From Streptomyces tateyamensis (lineage in GTDB: Bacteria; Actinomycetota; Actinomycetes; Streptomycetales; Streptomycetaceae), in the NCBI RefSeq assembly GCF_003205575.1, contig NZ_PYBW01000038.1:1-64000 (forward strand): a DNA stretch of 64,000 bases, read 5' to 3'. Of this stretch, positions 8,907 through 16,683 are shown piece by piece. Below the pieces are notes generated by a model. The model was not told the origin of the DNA and did no database searches. It saw only the letters and a program-made list of their open reading frames with translations. Positions within the stretch are counted from its first letter, which is position 1. Every line of letters begins with the position of its first letter. Both the position numbers and the translations under genes were made by a program.

Positions 8907-10559
8907 ATGGCCCGCACCCCGCTGGACCGCCTGCGCGAGGCCGTGGCCCGCACCGCCGAGCTGGTGCGCGAGCGCCCGCCCACCGGGCTGGGCCACGAGG
9001 ATGCCGACGAGACGGTGGGCACGGTCGGCACCGACGGCGCGGTCGGCTTCGACCCGCTGGAGCTGCTCGCCGAACTGGACCGCCGGGGCGCACCGGTGGT
9101 GGTGATCGGGCAGGTGGCCGGCATCCTGCACGGCTCGCAGGAGCTGACCGGCGACCTGGACCTGTTGTGGAGCGGTGCGCCGCAGCACGCCGCGGCAATG
9201 GCTGCCGCCTTCGCCGCGGTGGGCGCCCGGCTGTACGGCGAGGACGGCGGCGAACTGCCCTGCCGGGCCGAGGCGTTCCAGGCACGCAAGATCGACTACA
9301 CCACGGCGCGGGCCGGCGGCGACCTGTGCACCCCCAAGCTGCCCTGGGGCGGTCTGGACGTGGCCGGCTTCGCCGAGCGCGCGCTGACCACCCCCGGCCC
9401 GGACGGCACGGTGATCCGCTACCTGCGCCGCGCGGACCTGATCGCGATGCGCCGCGCCCTCGGCCGCCCCAAGGACCTGCGCCGGGCCGCGGAGCTGGCC
9501 GAGCTCGCCGCGCCCGCGCCGGTGCACCCGCCCAAGCCGAAGCCCGGCGACAAGGTGGCCGTGCTCTCGCCGGGCGCCGCCGTGCCGGCCCTCTTCCCGC
9601 TGCCCTACCAGCTGGGCCTCAAGCGCCTGCGCGAGGAGTTCGGTCTGGAGCCGGTGGTGTACCCCGGCACCGCCAAGTGGGGCGCCACCCCCGCCGAGCG
9701 CGCCGCCGACCTGCACGCCGCCTTCGCCGACCCGAGTATCAAGGCGGTGCTGGCCACCATCGGCGGCGACGACCAGATCACCGTGCTGCCGCACCTGGAC
9801 CGGGAGCTGATCAGCGCCAACCCCAAGCCGTTCTTCGGGTACAGCGACAACACCAACCTGCTGCTCTTCCTGCGCAACTGCGGCATGGTCAGCTACCACG
9901 GCGGCTCGGTCATGGTGCACCTGGGCCGCGGCGGCTCGCTCCAGCCCGCCAGCACCGACTCGCTGCGCGCGGCCCTGTTCGGCGACGGGAGTCAGGAGTA
10001 CGAGCTGCTCCCGCAACCGCTGGTGCGCGACCAGGAGTTCGACTGGGCGGAGGCCGAACTGCTCGACGCCGAGCCGCCGATGGAGGCAGGCGAGGGCTGG
10101 ATCTGGCATCAGGGCGACCGGGTGGTCGAGGGCCCGGGCTGGGGCGGCAACCTGGAGATCCTGGCCTGGATGGCGATGGCCGACAAGGAGATCGGGCCGG
10201 TCGAGCAGTACGCCGGCCAGGTGCTCTACCTGGAGACCAGCGAGGAACTGCCCAGCAGCACCGAGGTCTACCGGATCCTGCGCAACCTCGGCGAGCGCGG
10301 ACTGCTCGCCCAGTTCCCCGCACTGCTGATGGCCCGGGCGAAGGCCTGGAGCTTCGAGCGCCCGGGCGACGCGCAGGCCAAGGCCGCCTACCGCAAGGAG
10401 CAGCGCGAGGCGGTGCTGCGGGCGCTGGCCGAGTACGCGCCGCGGACCATGGCGGTCTTCGACGTGGACTTCGGGCACACCGACCCGCAGCTGATCCTGC
10501 CCTGCGGCGGATCGATCCGGGTGGACGGGATCGAACGGCGGATCACCGTCCGGTACTGA
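8907..10559 (+). CDS. Nucleotidyltransferase-like domain fused to S66 peptidase (MccF/LD-carboxypeptidase)
   Basis: 550 aa in two parts. Residues 65-90 hold VVVIGQVAGILHGSQEL followed by TGDLDLL, the glycine-rich helix and Asp-x-Asp pattern of AbiEii/DUF6036-type nucleotidyltransferase folds; this domain runs to about residue 200. From VHPPKPKPGDKVAVLSPG on it is a peptidase-S66 domain. The likely triad is Ser313 (FFGYSDNTN), Glu443 (YLETSEE) and His524 (FGHTDPQL), so it is probably active. S66 enzymes cleave murein tetrapeptides or acyl-sulfamoyl adenylates such as microcin C. A single continuous frame with no internal start of note argues for a true fusion. The role of the N-terminal part is unknown. 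Confidence 0.82.
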   Translation: MARTPLDRLREAVARTAELVRERPPTGLGHEDADETVGTVGTDGAVGFDPLELLAELDRRGAPVVVIGQVAGILHGSQELTGDLDLLWSGAPQHAAAMAAAFAAVGARLYGEDGGELPCRAEAFQARKIDYTTARAGGDLCTPKLPWGGLDVAGFAERALTTPGPDGTVIRYLRRADLIAMRRALGRPKDLRRAAELAELAAPAPVHPPKPKPGDKVAVLSPGAAVPALFPLPYQLGLKRLREEFGLEPVVYPGTAKWGATPAERAADLHAAFADPSIKAVLATIGGDDQITVLPHLDRELISANPKPFFGYSDNTNLLLFLRNCGMVSYHGGSVMVHLGRGGSLQPASTDSLRAALFGDGSQEYELLPQPLVRDQEFDWAEAELLDAEPPMEAGEGWIWHQGDRVVEGPGWGGNLEILAWMAMADKEIGPVEQYAGQVLYLETSEELPSSTEVYRILRNLGERGLLAQFPALLMARAKAWSFERPGDAQAKAAYRKEQREAVLRALAEYAPRTMAVFDVDFGHTDPQLILPCGGSIRVDGIERRITVRY

Positions 10560-10566
10560 TGCTCCG

Positions 10567-11166
10567 TCAGTTCGCGCACCGGCGGCCGACCACCGCGCTC
10601 AGATCGGCCGCCAGGCGCAGCTCCACCGCGCGCAGCGCCGGGTGCTCCAGCCAGTGCATGCGCGCGATGTCCGGGCGGCCCTCGTGCAGCGGGGGCCAGC
10701 CGGTGGCGGGGGTGAAGTCGTCCACCACCACGGTGCCGTGCACGGCCAGCAGGCGGGCCGGGTCGGCCGCGTCGCCGCCCTTGCCCTGGCCGCCGCCGTC
10801 CAGCACCAGCAGGTCGAACGGGCCGTGCCGGTAGAGCTCCGTCCAGTCCGCGCAGACCACGGTGACCTGCGGCTGGTCGGCGAAGACCGCGGCCGCCACC
10901 GCCGCGCGCGCCGGATCGCGCTCCACGCTCAGCAGGCGCACGCCCGGGGCCGCGCCGGTGGCCAGCCAGGCCAGGCCCACCCCGCAGCCGGTGCCGCTCT
11001 CGGCGACGGTGGCGGGTGCACCCTGGGCCAGGGCGCGCAGCAGCCGGCCCTGTTCGGGGCGGCAGGAGTAGGCGAACCCGTTGGCCTCGGCGGCGGCCAG
11101 GGCCCGGTGGACCAGCGGCGGCAGGTCGGCGGCGGTGCGGTGGGCGGCGGTGCCGTGCAGGGACAT
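10567..11166 (-). CDS. Class I SAM-dependent methyltransferase
   Basis: 199-aa O-methyltransferase-like Rossmann protein. The SAM motif is ESGTGCGVGLAWLA, with the acidic ribose-binding residue in LLSVERDP and the motif FDLLVLDGGGQGKGG downstream. It is convergent with the preceding fusion gene, with 7 bp between the two stops. The substrate cannot be inferred from context. Confidence 0.75.
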   Translation of the reverse strand: MSLHGTAAHRTAADLPPLVHRALAAAEANGFAYSCRPEQGRLLRALAQGAPATVAESGTGCGVGLAWLATGAAPGVRLLSVERDPARAAVAAAVFADQPQVTVVCADWTELYRHGPFDLLVLDGGGQGKGGDAADPARLLAVHGTVVVDDFTPATGWPPLHEGRPDIARMHWLEHPALRAVELRLAADLSAVVGRRCAN

Positions 11167-11212
11167 TCGGGCACTCTCCAGCGGTGGGCGCGCAGTTGAC
11201 GCGTCCCATGCT

Positions 11213-11249
11213 GGCAGGCCCCCACCCGACGCGCGGGTGGGGGCCTGCC
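11213..11249. terminator. Perfect 16-bp-stem terminator
   Basis: GGCAGGCCCCCACCCG at 11213-11228 pairs exactly with 11234-11249 around a 5-nt loop. It lies 26 bp downstream of the stop of the large secreted protein gene on the minus strand. Confidence 0.85.
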
Positions 11250-11274
11250 GGGTGGGCCGGTTCCTCCGTGGGGG

Positions 11275-13503
11275 TCAGCGCTTGCCGGCGCGGATCCGCA
11301 CCTGGTCGCCCGGGCCCAGCGGCACCGGACGGGCCACGCTCGCCGGGACCACGGCCGCGGTGACCGGGGCGGTGGCCGTTGAGCGGGCCGGGGCGGACCG
11401 GGCCGCCCGCGTGTTCGGTGCCAGGGCCTGCGGTGCCGCCGGGGAGGGCAGTTGGACGGTGACCGTGCCCTCGCCCGAGGCCGGGAGCAGCCAGCCGGAC
11501 AGCTCGCCGGCGTAGGCGGTGCCGGCCGCGGTGGCCGCCGTGCCGGCCGGCTGCACCTGCACGCTGCCGCTCGGCGCGGTCACCGGTACCGCGACCCCGG
11601 CCGGCGCGGTGACCGTGACTGCCTGGCCCACCTGGTAGGCCGTCACGGTGCCGACGGCCAACGCCGCCCGCCAGGCCGCCTGTTGGCGCTGCTGGGCGGC
11701 CAGGTCGGCCAGCCGCAGGTTCACCACCGGGGTGGTGGCGGCGAACAGCGCCCGGTAGCCGCTGAGCACCTGGTCGAGCACCGGGTAGGCGATCCGGTCC
11801 TCGGTCAGGCCGGCCTGGTGCAGCACCAGCGGGCTCGGGTCGTCGGTCAGCACGTGCTGCAGCGCGATGGCGGCCGTGCTCGGCACGATGGTGCTCCCGA
11901 AGCCGGTCGTGGTGTCCAGCGGGGCGGCCAGACAGGTGCTGGTGGTGGAGTTGGTGCAGGCGCCGCTGCCGCCCTGCGCCGCGGAGGTGTAGGTCCAGTT
12001 GTACTCGTCGGTCTCGCCGGCGGCGGTGGCGACGTTGTGGAACAGGTCGAGCGGGTGCCCCGGGACGGTGGTGGCCGACCCGACCTGGCGGGCGGCGGAC
12101 TCGGCGGACCCGTCGGAGGCGAGCGCCGAGACGCCGAGCGCGGTCAGCGCCGGGGCCAGCGCCGGGTTGTCCTGCGGCTGCTGCGGAGCCAGCGCCAGGC
12201 CCGAGTACTGACTGGTCACCAGCTCGCCGGCGTCCACCGGGAGCCCCTTGGCCCGGGCCCAGGCGGTGTTGGTCTGCACGGCCGAGGTGATGTCGGCCTG
12301 GCTCACCCACTGCACCGCGCCGTTCGCGTCGGTGCTGCAGACCCAGGGCACCACGGCGGTGTTCTGCACGCAGCCGAGGTACTGGCGCCCGTAGCCGCCG
12401 TTCAGCCAGCGGAAGGAGCCGGCCTGGGCGGCGAACTGGGCGGCCAGCGGGTCGGAGCCGGCGGCGGCGGTGACGGCCTCGCTGCCGCTGCCGTCGTAGG
12501 CCAGGTCCAGGGTGAGGTTGTTGGCCGCCTCCCACTGCTGGGCGTAGGTCACGTCGGCGGGCGTCATCCGGATCGGGGCGGCCTCCGGACTGCCCGGCAC
12601 CGGCGTGCAGTTCACGTCACCGGAGGTGCACTTCAGGGTGCTGTTCCAGCGGTTGTCGCTCAGCAGCACGTCCTGCACCTGGACCGAGAGGTAGTTGCGG
12701 GCGAAGCCCAGGTGGACGCCCTGGGTCAGCCAGTCGACCATGCCGCGGGCCAGCAGCCGCCACTGCCGCTGGTACTGGTTGTAGGCGAAGGTGGTGACCA
12801 GCTCGTCGTGGCCGTTGTGGTGGTAGTCGCCGACCAGGCTGCCCTGCGCCGTGCTGCCCGGGATCGGCAGCTGCACCAGCGGGGTGAAGCTGCTGCCCGT
12901 GGCCGGGCTGGTCAGCGGGGTCGAGAGGAAACCGTAACTCTCGGTCACCGAGGGGTTGTTGTCCTCGATCGGGATGCCGCCCTGCAGGTAGCCGAAGGCG
13001 GCGGCCGAGCCCGCCGGGGTGACCTGCGCGGTCATCCCGTCCAGCGCGCCCAGGTAGCCCGGGTTCTGCGGCCAGTTCAGCCCGTTGCTCGGCTGCGGGT
13101 AGCTGCTGGCATCCAACTGGCGGATGTTGTATGTCCGTTCGTAGGAGCTGAGGGCGACCGCCTCGGCCGCGTCGATGCCCAGCGCGTTCGCGGCCGGCAG
13201 CACCACGCCCTGGTACTTCGCCTCCACGGTGCCGTCCGGCAGGGTGCCGGTCAGGAAGGCCGCGTCGACGGTGGGGCGGGTGTGGTCGTAGTAGTTGAAC
13301 TCGGTGAACGGGACGCCCTCGGCGGTCAGTTCGGCGGTGATCGCGGCCACCGACGGGCCGCCGTCGTCGATCACCAGGATTCGCAGGTCGGTGCGGTACG
13401 CGGGTGCGGTGTCCGCGTGCGCGGCGGCGGGTGCGCCGAGCGCCAGCAAGGCGGCGGTGCCCAGCGCGGCGGTCCAGCGGATGGTGCCGGCCCTCAAGCC
13501 CAT
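11275..13503 (-). CDS. Large secreted protein, possibly Agd3-like polysaccharide deacetylase
   Basis: 742 aa from an ATG with GGAGG upstream. A signal peptide (GLRAGTIRWTAALGTAALLA, cleavage near AHADT) shows export. The N-terminal part, RTDLRILVIDDGGPSVAAIT through YKGV-like YQGVVLPAANALG, resembles the ligand-binding start of Agd3/PelA-type exopolysaccharide deacetylases. The middle segment (RMTPADVTYAQQWEAANNL, then HPLDLFHNVATAAGETDEYNW) fits a modified deacetylase barrel. The C-terminus (about residues 600-742) is a low-complexity Ala/Thr/Val beta-rich module. The family call is from memory of the fold order and is only moderately sure; otherwise treat it as an uncharacterised exported protein. 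It is monocistronic. Confidence 0.5.
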   Translation of the reverse strand: MGLRAGTIRWTAALGTAALLALGAPAAAHADTAPAYRTDLRILVIDDGGPSVAAITAELTAEGVPFTEFNYYDHTRPTVDAAFLTGTLPDGTVEAKYQGVVLPAANALGIDAAEAVALSSYERTYNIRQLDASSYPQPSNGLNWPQNPGYLGALDGMTAQVTPAGSAAAFGYLQGGIPIEDNNPSVTESYGFLSTPLTSPATGSSFTPLVQLPIPGSTAQGSLVGDYHHNGHDELVTTFAYNQYQRQWRLLARGMVDWLTQGVHLGFARNYLSVQVQDVLLSDNRWNSTLKCTSGDVNCTPVPGSPEAAPIRMTPADVTYAQQWEAANNLTLDLAYDGSGSEAVTAAAGSDPLAAQFAAQAGSFRWLNGGYGRQYLGCVQNTAVVPWVCSTDANGAVQWVSQADITSAVQTNTAWARAKGLPVDAGELVTSQYSGLALAPQQPQDNPALAPALTALGVSALASDGSAESAARQVGSATTVPGHPLDLFHNVATAAGETDEYNWTYTSAAQGGSGACTNSTTSTCLAAPLDTTTGFGSTIVPSTAAIALQHVLTDDPSPLVLHQAGLTEDRIAYPVLDQVLSGYRALFAATTPVVNLRLADLAAQQRQQAAWRAALAVGTVTAYQVGQAVTVTAPAGVAVPVTAPSGSVQVQPAGTAATAAGTAYAGELSGWLLPASGEGTVTVQLPSPAAPQALAPNTRAARSAPARSTATAPVTAAVVPASVARPVPLGPGDQVRIRAGKR

Positions 13504-14188
13504 TGAATTCTGCCTCCACGGAATGAGGCGCCCGTCTCCCGCGGGCGCCTTGGACGTGCTCAGCGGTTGCTCAGGTGGATCCCCCCGTGGCGGGACGCCC
13601 CCGGCGCAGCGCGCCCGTCCCGTGCCCGACGCGCACTGGGCGCCGACCACGGGACGCTAACCCAGGGCGGCGGCCGACGGCCAGGGGCCCCGGGGCGCAG
13701 CGGGGCGCGCGGCTGTCCGATTCGGGGTCGGCGGCGGGGTGGGGGTGAAAGTCAACAGGTTTGGTGTGGAGGGGTGTTGCGCCTACTGGGCCGGTATCGG
13801 GCGGATACCTCCGATGCCGCGGTGCGGGGTGCGCGGGGCGGTGCTGGGCGGCCCGGTGAATGGCCGGAACTGACCGCTCACCCGTAGCGGTGGAGCAGCG
13901 CCTCGCGCTCGTTCTGCTCGATCTGCTGCACCGTCAGGCCGTTCATCCTGGCTGACAGGTGGGACAGGGCGATGATGTTGTGCAGCGAGTGTTCGCCAGG
14001 GTGCGCTCGTCCAGCACCGCCACGAACCCGGCCCGCCCGCCGCGCGGCCCCTCCTCGCGGGGTACACCGCGAGCCCCCCGAGGTGTACGAGGCTCCCGGG
14101 GAGGCTGCGGTGCGCAAGCAGGTGGACCGGTTGCGCCCCCGGGTACCCCGCGAGGGGGCTCAGCGGCCCGGGAGGGCCGAGGGCGGGA
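13504..14188. other. Gene-poor stretch with a small coding remnant
   Basis: About 700 bp between divergent genes. The first part must hold the promoter of the large secreted protein. On the minus strand 13878-13990 encodes HSLHNIIALSHLSARMNG followed by LTVQQIEQNEREALLHRYG before a stop, a normal-looking protein end without a credible start. It may be the tail of a lost gene. The rest shows no convincing coding frame or element. Confidence 0.35.
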
Positions 14189-14204
14189 TAGCGTGGGGAA
14201 CGTG
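14189..14204 (+). promoter_or_regulatory. Leaderless-type promoter of the FAD oxidase
   Basis: TAGCGT at 14189-14194 ends 7 nt before the GTG start, the spacing expected when transcription begins at the start codon. No ribosome site is present. Confidence 0.5.
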
Positions 14205-15602
14205 AGTGACGGTACAGCGCTGGCACGTGGGCTGGCCCAGCTGCGCGGGGTGCTCGGGGAGCGCGGGGTGCTGGACCCCGGGGCGGCGGCGGCCGGGTTC
14301 GTGCGGGACGAGCGGGGTCTGCTCCCCGCCCGCCCCGCTGCCGTGCTGCGCCCCCGCAGCACCGCCGAGGTGGCCGCCGCCCTCCGGGTCTGCGCCGAGC
14401 ACCGGATCCCCGTGGTCCCGTTCGCCGGGGGCACCGGGCTGGTCGGCGGGGCGATCCCGCTCGGGGACCGCACGCAGGTGGTGCTCAGCGTCCGCGCCCT
14501 GGACCGGATCCGAGAAGTCGACCCCGCCGACTTCTCCCTCACCGCCGAAGCCGGCTGCGTGCTGACGGACGTTCAGCGCGCCGCCGAGGAGCACGGGCTG
14601 GCCTTCCCGCTGCGCCTGGCCTCCGAGGGCAGCGCCCGGCTCGGCGGCGCGATCGCCACCAACGCGGGCGGCAGCAACGTGCTGCGCTACGGGATGACCC
14701 GCGAGCTGGTGCTCGGCCTGGAGGCGGTACTGCCGGACGGCCGGATCTGGCACGGGCTGCGCCGCCTGCGCAAGGACAACACCGGCTACGACCTCAAGCA
14801 GCTGCTGATCGGCTCCGAGGGCACCCTGGGCGTGGTGACCGCGGCCACCGTGCGCCTGGTCCCGCGCGCCCGCCACCACGCGGTGGCCCTGCTCGCGCTG
14901 CCCGGCCTCGACGCGGTGACCGCGCTGCTCGCGCTGGCCCGCGAGGTGCTGGCGGACCGGCTGACGGCGCTGGAGCTGTTCTCCCGCACCGGGCTGGACC
15001 TGCTGACCCGTCAGCTCGGCGCCCGCGACCCGTTCGCCCGCCCGCACCCGCGCTACCTGCTGGTCGAGGCCACCGGTACCCGCGACCCGGTGGGCCTGGC
15101 CGACCAGCTGCGGGAGTTCCTGGCCGAGGCGCTGGAACGGGGCCTGGCCGCCGATGCGCTGCCCGCGCTGGACGGCCCGCAGGCGCGGGCCTTCTGGGCC
15201 CTTCGCGAGGGGTTGCCGGAGGCGGAGAAGCGGGCCGGCGGCGCGGTCAAGCACGACGTCGGGGTCCCGCTGGGCGCACTGGCGGAGTTCGTCGCGGCGG
15301 CCGAGGAGCAGGTCGCGCGCGCCTTCCCGGGCACCGTGGTCAACGCCTTCGGGCACGTGGGGGACGGGAACGTGCACTTCAACGTGCTCGGGGCGGGCGA
15401 GCGGGCCGCCGAGGTGTCGGCGGCGGTGTACCGGCTGGTGGCGCAGTGGGAAGGCACGGTCAGCGCCGAGCACGGCATCGGGGTGCTCAAGCGGGACGCC
15501 CTGGCGTACACCCGCGACCCGCTGGAGCTGGAGCTGCTGCGCACCGTGAAGCAGGCGCTGGACCCGCTGGGGATCATGAATCCGGGGAAGCTGCTGCCCT
15601 GA
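14202..15602 (+). CDS. FAD-linked oxidase, GlcD/D-lactate dehydrogenase type
   Basis: 466 aa. The N-terminal FAD-binding PCMH domain has PVVPFAGGTGLVGGAIPLG and GGAIATNAGGSNVLRYGM. The C-terminal FAD-oxidase domain has FGHVGDGNVHFNVLG and SAEHGIGVLKRDAL, the substrate and metal residues of D-2-hydroxyacid dehydrogenases (glycolate, D-lactate, D-2-hydroxyglutarate). The GTG at 14202 is chosen because homology starts just after it and an upstream frame is not coding-like. Its last 29 bp overlap the convergent SDR gene. Confidence 0.88.
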   Translation: MSDGTALARGLAQLRGVLGERGVLDPGAAAAGFVRDERGLLPARPAAVLRPRSTAEVAAALRVCAEHRIPVVPFAGGTGLVGGAIPLGDRTQVVLSVRALDRIREVDPADFSLTAEAGCVLTDVQRAAEEHGLAFPLRLASEGSARLGGAIATNAGGSNVLRYGMTRELVLGLEAVLPDGRIWHGLRRLRKDNTGYDLKQLLIGSEGTLGVVTAATVRLVPRARHHAVALLALPGLDAVTALLALAREVLADRLTALELFSRTGLDLLTRQLGARDPFARPHPRYLLVEATGTRDPVGLADQLREFLAEALERGLAADALPALDGPQARAFWALREGLPEAEKRAGGAVKHDVGVPLGALAEFVAAAEEQVARAFPGTVVNAFGHVGDGNVHFNVLGAGERAAEVSAAVYRLVAQWEGTVSAEHGIGVLKRDALAYTRDPLELELLRTVKQALDPLGIMNPGKLLP

Positions 15603-16560
15603 AGTGACGCAGCGTCGCCGCCACCGCCTCGGCCGCCTCACCCGGTGCCCAGCCCAGCTCCCGGCGGGCCCGGGCGGCGCTCGGGGTGACCTCGGCGGTG
15701 AGGAAGTGCAGCTCGCCGAAGGAGAGCAGCGGGGCGCTGCGGGTCAGTTTGGCGGCCAGCTCACCGACCGCGGCCACCACCCAGGCCACCGGAGTGGCCA
15801 GCGGCATCGGCACCCGGGTGCCGGGGTGCACCGAGCGGACCAGCTCGGCCAGCTGCGGCAGCTCCAGGAACTTGTCGACAAAGAGATAGCGGGCCCCGAT
15901 CTCCCGCTCAGCCACCAGCAGCTGACCGCGTGCCAGGTCCTCGTTGCCCACCACCGCCATCCCGCCCGGCGGCAGCACCGGGACCCGGTTGCGGGCCAGG
16001 TCCACCAGCAGCCGGTTCAACGCGGTCGGGTGGGCCGGCCCCGGACCGAAGACGGCGGCCGGGTGGACGATCCGCCCCGGCAGCCCGCGCTCGGCGATCG
16101 CCGTGCTGACCAGCCGGTCGGCCTGCTGCTTGGACCGCTCGTAGGCGGTGCCCAGGGGGGCCTCGGCCAGTGCGGACTCGTCGAAGCTGCCCTCGTGCGG
16201 GCGCTCGAAGACGTCCATGGTGCTGGTGTGCACGAAGCAGGAAACCCCCTCGGCGAGGGCGGCGTCGACCAGGTGCGCGGTCCCGTCCACGTTCACCCGC
16301 TGGAAGAGCGAGCGGTCCGTCAGCCACTGCTCGGGCAGGCCGGCCGTGTGGAACACGGTGTCGCAGCCCTTCAGCGCGGCCCGCACCGAGGCCGGGTCGG
16401 TGACGTCCCCGGCGACCGCCGCCACCCCGGGCGGCAGCACCCGCTGCGCCGCCGCCGGATCGCGCACCAGCGCCCGCACCCGGTCGCCGCGCTCGGCGAG
16501 CAGGCGCGCCAACGGGTGGCCCACCGTCCCGGTGGCCCCGGTCACCAGCACCTGACGCAT
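15574..16560 (-). CDS. NAD(P)-dependent SDR (extended, 3-beta-HSD-like) oxidoreductase
   Basis: 328-aa extended short-chain dehydrogenase. The Rossmann motif is VTGATGTVGHPLARLLAERG at the N-terminus and the active-site YxxxK is in TAYERSKQQADRL, with Ser/Thr in VHTSTMDVF. It resembles NAD-dependent epimerases and 3-beta-hydroxysteroid dehydrogenases; the substrate is not readable. It converges on the FAD oxidase, sharing 29 bp at the 3' ends. Confidence 0.83.
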   Translation of the reverse strand: MRQVLVTGATGTVGHPLARLLAERGDRVRALVRDPAAAQRVLPPGVAAVAGDVTDPASVRAALKGCDTVFHTAGLPEQWLTDRSLFQRVNVDGTAHLVDAALAEGVSCFVHTSTMDVFERPHEGSFDESALAEAPLGTAYERSKQQADRLVSTAIAERGLPGRIVHPAAVFGPGPAHPTALNRLLVDLARNRVPVLPPGGMAVVGNEDLARGQLLVAEREIGARYLFVDKFLELPQLAELVRSVHPGTRVPMPLATPVAWVVAAVGELAAKLTRSAPLLSFGELHFLTAEVTPSAARARRELGWAPGEAAEAVAATLRHFRAAASPDS

Positions 16561-16631
16561 GCGCGCTCCTCCTCGACCGCTACGGCACTCCCGCGATCAT
16601 CCTCCATCCCCCCGCGGTCCTGACGCGCGAA

Positions 16632-16668
16632 GGCCCGGCCGGCCCCCGAGGCGGGGGCCGGCCGGGCC
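16632..16668. terminator. Perfect 16-bp-stem terminator after the chitinase
   Basis: GGCCCGGCCGGCCCCC at 16632-16647 pairs exactly with 16653-16668 around a 5-nt loop, 15 bp beyond the chitinase stop on the minus strand. It may also insulate the SDR gene promoter. Confidence 0.85.
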
Positions 16669-16683
16669 GCTGGTGGCGGTGCG

